From contig WNDY01000010.1 of the NCBI GenBank assembly GCA_009914555.1, positions 1 to 64,000 on the forward strand: a stretch of DNA of 64,000 bases, read 5' to 3'. The position numbers were made by a program, and so were the translations under genes. This document shows positions 55,567 to 64,000 of this stretch, in pieces. A model generated the notes under the pieces. That model saw only the letters and a list, made by a program, of their open reading frames with translations, was not told the DNA's origin and searched no databases. The DNA is from Xylophilus sp. Its GTDB lineage: Bacteria; Pseudomonadota; Gammaproteobacteria; Burkholderiales; Burkholderiaceae_C. Position 1 is the first letter of the stretch. Every line of letters begins with the position of its first letter.

Positions 55567-56292
55567 ATGACAACGACGACACGCCCCGCCGCACCGCCCG
55601 GCGACCGCGCCGTGGCCGCCTGGACGGCCGCGGCCCTGCTGGCCGTGGTGGCCTGGGACGCCAGCGGACTGGACCTGGCCGCCGCGCGCGGATTCGGCGA
55701 CGCCCACGGCTTCGCGCTGCGCGACCACTGGTTCTTCGTGCAGGTGCTGCACGAGGGCGCCCGCCGGCTGGCCTGGGCGCTGGCCGTGGCGTTGTGCATC
55801 GGCGTCTGGTGGCCCTGGGGCGTGCTGCGCCGCATCGACGCCCGCCGCCGCATGCAGCTGGCCGCCACACCGCTGCTGGCGCTGGCCGTCGTCGCGCTGG
55901 CCAAGGCCAGCAGCGCCACCAGCTGCCCCTGGGACTTGGCCGAGTTCGGCGGCCTGGCGCGCCATGTGTCGCACTGGTCCTGGGGCCAGGTCGACGGCGG
56001 CGGCGGGCGCTGCTTCCCGGCCGGCCATGCGTCGGCCGCCTTCGCGTTCGCGGGCGGCTGGTTCGCCCTGCGCCAGGCGGCGCCACAGGCCGCGCGCCGG
56101 TGGCTGGCCGCGGCGCTGGCCGGCGGCCTGGTGCTGGGGCTGGCCCAGCAGGCGCGCGGCGCCCACTTCATGAGCCACACGCTGTGGACCGGCTGGCTCT
56201 GCTGGGCCACCGCCTGGGCCTGCGACGCCGCGCTGCGCCGCACCGGCCCGCACCGCGCGGCGGTGGAGGCCGCGGACCATGCGCGGCTTTGA
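55567..56292 (+). CDS. PAP2-family membrane phosphatase 1
   Basis: The 241-residue protein has about six membrane helices and a PAP2 active site in three parts: KASSATSCPWDLAEFG, CFPAGHASAAFAF (the PSGH-like block) and RGAHFMSHTLWTGWLCW with the catalytic His. The first block lacks the usual R-P (here S-C-P-W), a form seen in some LpxE/LpxT-like lipid phosphatases. It likely dephosphorylates lipid A or a polyprenyl phosphate at the outer face of the inner membrane. It overlaps the next gene by 14 bases. Confidence 0.87.
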   Translation: MTTTTRPAAPPGDRAVAAWTAAALLAVVAWDASGLDLAAARGFGDAHGFALRDHWFFVQVLHEGARRLAWALAVALCIGVWWPWGVLRRIDARRRMQLAATPLLALAVVALAKASSATSCPWDLAEFGGLARHVSHWSWGQVDGGGGRCFPAGHASAAFAFAGGWFALRQAAPQAARRWLAAALAGGLVLGLAQQARGAHFMSHTLWTGWLCWATAWACDAALRRTGPHRAAVEAADHARL

Positions 56293-56848
56293 GACCGCCC
56301 TGTTCACGCTGCTCAACGCCACGCCGGACAGCCCGTCCTGGGTGGTGCCGCTGGCCGCCTGGATCTCCAACGTGCTGCCGCACGGCGCGGCCGTGGCGCT
56401 GGGTGCCTGGCTGCTGGCCACGCCGAGCCGGGCGCAGCGGGTGGCGATCCTGCAGGCGCTGGCCGGCGCGGGCATGGCCTGGCTGATGGTGCGCGGCATC
56501 CGTGCCGTGGTCCACCTGCCGCGTCCGGCCGAGCTGGAGCTGGGCTGGCAGTGGCTGGCCCACCGGGGCGGCCCGGCGCTGCCCAGCATGCATGCGACCG
56601 GCGCCTTCGCGCTGGCCACCGGCCTGGGCCTGAGCCGCGCCCTGCCGCGGCGCGCGCTGTGGGTGGCGTTCGCCGTTGCCACGGCCATGGCCTGGAGCCG
56701 GGTCTGCCTGGGGCTGCACTGTCCGACCGACGTGGCAGCTGGCGCCCTCTGCGGCGCGGCCGGGGCGGCGCTGGCGTCGACCGCCACCGCCTGGCGGCCG
56801 GCGCGCGGGACGGCGGTGCGGCGCTGGCGGGCCCAGCCCGGCCGTTGA
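56279..56848 (+). CDS. PAP2-family membrane phosphatase 2
   Basis: The 189-residue protein has about five membrane helices and the full PAP2 signature: RGIRAVVHLPRP, PSMHATGAFALA, and SRVCLGLHCPTDVAAGAL with the catalytic His. The layout resembles PgpB/YbjG-type undecaprenyl-pyrophosphate phosphatases. Overlap with the upstream PAP2 gene indicates joint translation and suggests that the two act on related lipids. Both are divergent from the two-component genes, their likely regulators. Confidence 0.9.
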   Translation: MRGFETALFTLLNATPDSPSWVVPLAAWISNVLPHGAAVALGAWLLATPSRAQRVAILQALAGAGMAWLMVRGIRAVVHLPRPAELELGWQWLAHRGGPALPSMHATGAFALATGLGLSRALPRRALWVAFAVATAMAWSRVCLGLHCPTDVAAGALCGAAGAALASTATAWRPARGTAVRRWRAQPGR

Positions 56849-56950
56849 CGATCGGAAACAGACCCAGCACAACAGTAGGGAACCGTTGCAGACCCGGGAG
56901 AACTATCGGCTAAGGTTTACCCCAATCTGTTCCTCGGAAAGGAGTTCCGC

Positions 56951-57724
56951 TTGCCATCTCCCCGCCTCCACCTTCTGGCCTCAGCCGCCCTGACCGCCGC
57001 CGCGCTGCTGCCGGTGGCCGGCTGGTCCCAGATCACGCTCAAGCCCGACGGCCAGTGGCGCTACCTGGTGAGCGCCGGCGCCAACGCCACGGCCGGCAAC
57101 AGCGACACGGTCAACGCCACCGCCCGCGGCGAGGGCGTGCGCATGACCGACCACGACAAGCTCACCTTCCTCGGCCAGATCGCCTACGGCAGCGCCGATG
57201 GCGTGACGACCACGCAGCGCGCGTCGCTCGGCACCCAGTACAACCGCGACATCTCGCCGCGCTCGTTCAGCTTCGCCTCGGCCGACGCGCTGCGCGACAA
57301 GCCGTCGAACATTGCGAGCCGCTATTCGACGGCGTTCGGCGTGGGCCGCCACATCGTGCGCACCGACCAGAACAACTTCGACATCTCCACCGGCCTGGGC
57401 TACAGCCGCGACTCCTACGTCACGCCGACCGAGGTGATCGGCCAGACGCGCGACCACTACGGCCGCCTGGAGCTGGTGCTGGCCGAGGAGTCGAACCACA
57501 AGGTCACCTCCACCACCAGCCTGCGGCAGAAGGTCACGGTCTATCCCAACCTGCGCGACACGGGCGCCTGGCGCGCCGCGCTGGACTCGGGCGTCTCGGT
57601 GGCGATGACGCAGTCGCTCAACCTGACGGCCGGCTTCACCTACCGCTTCGACAGCGACCCGGGCGCCGGCCTCAAGAAGGGCGACGCGGCGTTCGTGACC
57701 GGCGTCTCCTACCGATTCGATTGA
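56951..57724 (+). CDS. DUF481 (YdiY-like) outer-membrane protein
   Basis: The 257-residue protein starts at TTG 56951 with AAAGGAG six bases upstream. It has a signal peptide ending near GWSQ and a beta-rich body of DUF481 type (LVSAGANATAGNSDTVNATA; GTQYNRDISPRSF; a barrel-like end TGVSYRF with terminal aromatic). Probably a small outer-membrane beta-barrel of unknown function; E. coli YdiY is acid-inducible. It is transcribed alone toward the convergent pyruvate kinase gene. Confidence 0.87.
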   Translation: MPSPRLHLLASAALTAAALLPVAGWSQITLKPDGQWRYLVSAGANATAGNSDTVNATARGEGVRMTDHDKLTFLGQIAYGSADGVTTTQRASLGTQYNRDISPRSFSFASADALRDKPSNIASRYSTAFGVGRHIVRTDQNNFDISTGLGYSRDSYVTPTEVIGQTRDHYGRLELVLAEESNHKVTSTTSLRQKVTVYPNLRDTGAWRAALDSGVSVAMTQSLNLTAGFTYRFDSDPGAGLKKGDAAFVTGVSYRFD

Positions 57725-57729
57725 CCGGA

Positions 57730-57780
57730 GGGGTATAGGCCCAAAGCCGGCGGGTTGTATGGGCTCCAGGCACATACTCC
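57730..57780. repeat. Paired GTAT-box element, inverted (51-bp span)
   Basis: GGGGTATA (57730-57737) faces CATACTCC (57773-57780). The span is exactly 51 bp, identical to the 45225 element. It begins five bases behind the DUF481 stop, between convergent genes. Confidence 0.55.
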
Positions 57781-57805
57781 TGACAGGCGCAGTGCCAGCC
57801 ACACG

Positions 57806-57887
57806 ACGGCCCAGGCCAGCAGACGCCGCGCTGGCGTCGCCCCCTTCTGAGAAGGGGGCAGCGGCGAAGCCGCTCGGGGGGTTGCTC
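57806..57887. repeat. REP-like hairpin repeat, copy C
   Basis: Read on the minus strand from the pyk stop it holds three stem-loops: GCGGCTTCGCCGC, CCCCCTTCTCAGAAGGGGG and GACGCCAGCGCGGCGTC, the last containing the shared CAGCAGACGCCGCG core of copies A and B. It ends two bases from the pyk stop and likely acts as the pyk terminator or 3'-end stabiliser. Confidence 0.65.
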
Positions 57888-57889
57888 CT

Positions 57890-61830
<3,941 letters not shown>

Positions 61831-61844
61831 CCCCGAGGCCGCCA

Positions 61845-61866
61845 GGCCCGCACGGCGCGGCGGGCC
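61845..61866 (+). terminator. Possible hairpin after katG
   Basis: GGCCCGC and GCGGGCC form a 7-bp stem with an 8-base loop 14 bases behind the katG stop. No T-run; weak support. Confidence 0.35.
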
Positions 61867-61952
61867 CTGCACCTGCCGTTCCCGTGCAACGCGGGGGGCG
61901 TGACATCCGCATGTCACCATGCCGGCGCAGGCTGTGCCCGCAGACGCCTCCG

Positions 61953-63083
61953 ATGGATTCGCCGATGTCTTCCGCCCACGCCCTCGCCGAAGAAGCCGCG
62001 CCGCTGCCGCTGGCCGCCGGGCGGCCGCTGCCGCACCGCAAGACCCTGCGCGCGTGGATGGCCCCCCTTTCCGAACGCACGACGGCGACCGCTCTCGTGC
62101 TGCTGTCCATCGACTATGGGCTGTTCCTCGCGCTGACGGCCGGCACCGTGCTGCTCGGTCCGGTCTGGCTCAAGCTGCTCTGCGGGCTGGCCGCGGGCTT
62201 CGTGATCGGCCGGCTGTTCGTCATCGGCCACGATGGCTGTCACCAGAGCCTCACGCCGCACCGCCGGCTCAACCGGGTGCTCGGCCGCATCGCCTTCCTG
62301 CCCTCGCTCACCGCCTACAGCCTCTGGGACATGGGCCACAACGTGGTGCACCACGGCTTCACCAACCTCAAGGGCGTGGACTTCGTCTGGGCGCCGCTGA
62401 CGCAGGACGAGTACCGGCGGCTGTCGCCGGTGCGCCGCGCGTTCGAGCGCCTCTACCGCAGCGGCTGGGGCCCCGGCGCCTACTACATGGTCGAGATCTG
62501 GTGGAAGAAGATGATGTTCCCGGGCCGCGAGGCGCCCGGCGGCACCGCACGTCCGGCCTTCACCCGGGACTGCCTGCTGGTCACCGGCTTCGCCGCGCTC
62601 TGGTGCGCCGCGCTGGCGGCCGGCGCGCTGGCCGCCAGCCAGCCGCTCGGGGCCGTGCTGCTGGCCGGCTTCGTGGTGCCGCTGCTGTTCTGGTTCCACC
62701 TGATGGGCTTCGTCATCTACGGCCACCACACCCACGTGCGGGTGCGGTGGCACGACGACCGCACCGCCTGGCAGCGCGCCCAGCCGTTCGTCTCGACGAC
62801 GGTGCACCTGACCTTTCCGCTGAAGATCGGCGCGCTGATCCACAACGTCATGGAGCACACCGCCCACCACGTGGACATGGGCATTCCGCTCTACCGGCTC
62901 CAGGAAGCGCAGAAGGTGCTGGAGCACCTGCTGCCCGGGCGCATCATCGTCCAGCGCTTCTCGTGGAAGTGGTACTTCGACACCGCGCGCGCCTGCAAGC
63001 TCTACGATTTCACGCGCCAGTGCTGGACCGACTTCGCGGGCCGCGCGACGGGCATGCCCAGGGCACGACCCACCGGCGCCTGA
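61953..63083 (+). CDS. Fatty acid desaturase
   Basis: The 376-residue membrane protein is a non-haem di-iron desaturase. It has the three histidine boxes: HDGCH (93-97), HNVVHH (129-134) and a later HTAHHVD region, plus four or more hydrophobic helices. It would insert a double bond into membrane lipid acyl chains; the position is not decidable. Start taken at ATG 61953, with another in-frame ATG four codons on. It stands alone between katG and the next gene. Confidence 0.9.
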   Translation: MDSPMSSAHALAEEAAPLPLAAGRPLPHRKTLRAWMAPLSERTTATALVLLSIDYGLFLALTAGTVLLGPVWLKLLCGLAAGFVIGRLFVIGHDGCHQSLTPHRRLNRVLGRIAFLPSLTAYSLWDMGHNVVHHGFTNLKGVDFVWAPLTQDEYRRLSPVRRAFERLYRSGWGPGAYYMVEIWWKKMMFPGREAPGGTARPAFTRDCLLVTGFAALWCAALAAGALAASQPLGAVLLAGFVVPLLFWFHLMGFVIYGHHTHVRVRWHDDRTAWQRAQPFVSTTVHLTFPLKIGALIHNVMEHTAHHVDMGIPLYRLQEAQKVLEHLLPGRIIVQRFSWKWYFDTARACKLYDFTRQCWTDFAGRATGMPRARPTGA

Positions 63084-63249
63084 CTGCACTTCCTGCGAAC
63101 CGCTGCCGCGGCAGGGACCGGCCGGGCAGCGCGTCCAGGGCGCTCAGCCCGCATGCCGATCGACGGCCCCGGAGGCCGCTGCCGCGCTGCGCCCCCGAAA
63201 ACTTGGCATAGTGGCCTGCCTGCCCGCCACCACTTTCCAGGACACACCC

Positions 63250-64000
63250 ATGAAGAAGAAGATCGGATTCCTGTCGTTCGGCCACTGGACGCCGTCGCCC
63301 CAGTCGCAGACGCGCTCGGCCGCCGACGCGCTGCTGCAGTCCATCGACCTGGCCGTGGCCGCCGAGGAACTCGGCGCGGACGGCGCCTACTTCCGGGTGC
63401 ACCATTTCGCGCGCCAGCTGGCCTCGCCGTTCCCGCTGCTGGCCGCCGTGGGCGCGAAGACGAAGCGCATCGAGATCGGCACCGGCGTGCTCGACATGCG
63501 CTACGAGAACCCGCTCCACATGGCCGAGGACGCGGGCGCGGCCGACCTGATCGCCGGCGGACGGCTGCAGCTCGGCATCAGCCGCGGTTCGCCCGAGCAG
63601 GTGATCGAGGGCTGGCGCTACTTCGGCTACGAGCCGGCCGAGGGCCAGACGGACGCCGACATGGCGCGGCAGCACACGCAGGCCCTGCTCGACGTGTTGA
63701 AGGGCAAGGGATTCGCGCAGCTCCATCCGCGCCCGATGTTCCCGAACCCGCCCGGGCTGCTGCGCATCGAGCCGCATTCCGAAGGCCTGCGCGAGCGCAT
63801 CTGGTGGGGGTCGAGCTCGAACGCGACGGCGGTCTGGGCCGCGAAGCTCGGCCTGAACCTGCAAAGCTCGACGCTCAAGAACGACGAGACCGGCGAGCCG
63901 TTCCATGTGCAGCAGGCCCGGCAGATCCGCGCCTACCGCGCGGCGTGGAAGGAGGCCGGCCACGCCCGCGCGCCCCGGGTGTCGGTGAGCCGCAGCATCT
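63250..64000 (+). CDS. LLM-class flavin-dependent oxidoreductase, partial
   Basis: The gene runs off the window end, with 250 residues visible. It belongs to the luciferase-like monooxygenase family: KKKIGFLSFGHWTPSPQSQT at the start, AAEELGADGAYFRVHHFARQ, the beta-strand segments RIEIGTGVLDMRYENPLHMA and ADLIAGGRLQLGISRG typical of the group. Members oxidise varied substrates with reduced FMN. No partner flavin reductase is seen in the window. Confidence 0.9.
   Translation, partial: MKKKIGFLSFGHWTPSPQSQTRSAADALLQSIDLAVAAEELGADGAYFRVHHFARQLASPFPLLAAVGAKTKRIEIGTGVLDMRYENPLHMAEDAGAADLIAGGRLQLGISRGSPEQVIEGWRYFGYEPAEGQTDADMARQHTQALLDVLKGKGFAQLHPRPMFPNPPGLLRIEPHSEGLRERIWWGSSSNATAVWAAKLGLNLQSSTLKNDETGEPFHVQQARQIRAYRAAWKEAGHARAPRVSVSRSI

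Overview
This window is about 70% GC and reads as the chromosome of a Burkholderiales betaproteobacterium, most likely a Comamonadaceae member (Variovorax/Xylophilus/Acidovorax-like). The reasons are gene content and order: a pyk / class I aldolase / purC / purE / purK / tsaC neighbourhood, a glnE-rlpA pair, yhdP followed by a nitrilase-like gene, and hairpin-rich repeats directly behind stop codons. The family placement is inference. No rRNA, tRNA, CRISPR array, complete insertion sequence or prophage was seen.

Layout. 0-2.9 kb: a stand-alone YebC C-terminal-domain protein, a PPK2 polyphosphate kinase, an FMN riboswitch driving a type II lumazine synthase (ribH2), an orphan small ORF and a truncated patatin gene. 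2.9-9.7 kb: two tandem paralogous SWIM/SNF2 helicases. 9.9-10.5 kb: a decayed Uma2 gene. 10.5-17.1 kb: a tetR-OMP-adaptor-RND efflux operon with a palindromic operator. 17.1-17.5 kb: a wrecked HigB/HigA-type toxin-antitoxin pair. 17.6-21.6 kb: glnE-rlpA. 21.7-29.3 kb: yhdP, nitrilase, and a PAS histidine kinase with a FixJ/DctR-type regulator. 29.4-31.4 kb: an OmpA-like lipoprotein and MltA. 31.4-35.0 kb: a lower-GC atypical kinase-like protein and a PhoX-like protein. 35.1-45.2 kb: a LacI-controlled locus with a TonB receptor, a cytoplasmic-type sulfatase, a full MalK-type ABC importer and the formylglycine-generating enzyme that would activate the sulfatase. 45.3-53.2 kb: an SGNH pseudo-hydrolase, tsaC, purK, purE, a CnoX-like thioredoxin, a META lipoprotein-like protein, a DUF1640-like protein, purC and fructose-bisphosphate aldolase. 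53.3-56.9 kb: a two-component system divergent from two PAP2 phosphatases. 56.9-64 kb: a DUF481 protein, pyk, katG, a fatty acid desaturase and a partial luciferase-like oxidoreductase.

The most unexpected signal is not a gene. About eleven short elements are scattered through the window. Each carries two boxes resembling GG(G/A)GTAT. In nine cases the boxes are direct repeats exactly 53 bp apart. In two cases they are inverted with a total span of exactly 51 bp. They lie mostly between genes, especially convergent ones, but three overlie coding sequence, where the codons shift to AT-richer choices. The constant spacing points to a protein-bound or otherwise constrained DNA element that I cannot match to a known family.

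The second highlight is the 35-45 kb locus. It joins outer-membrane uptake, ABC import, sulfatase and sulfatase maturation under one LacI-type operator, and looks like a system that imports a sulfated compound intact and desulfates it inside the cell.
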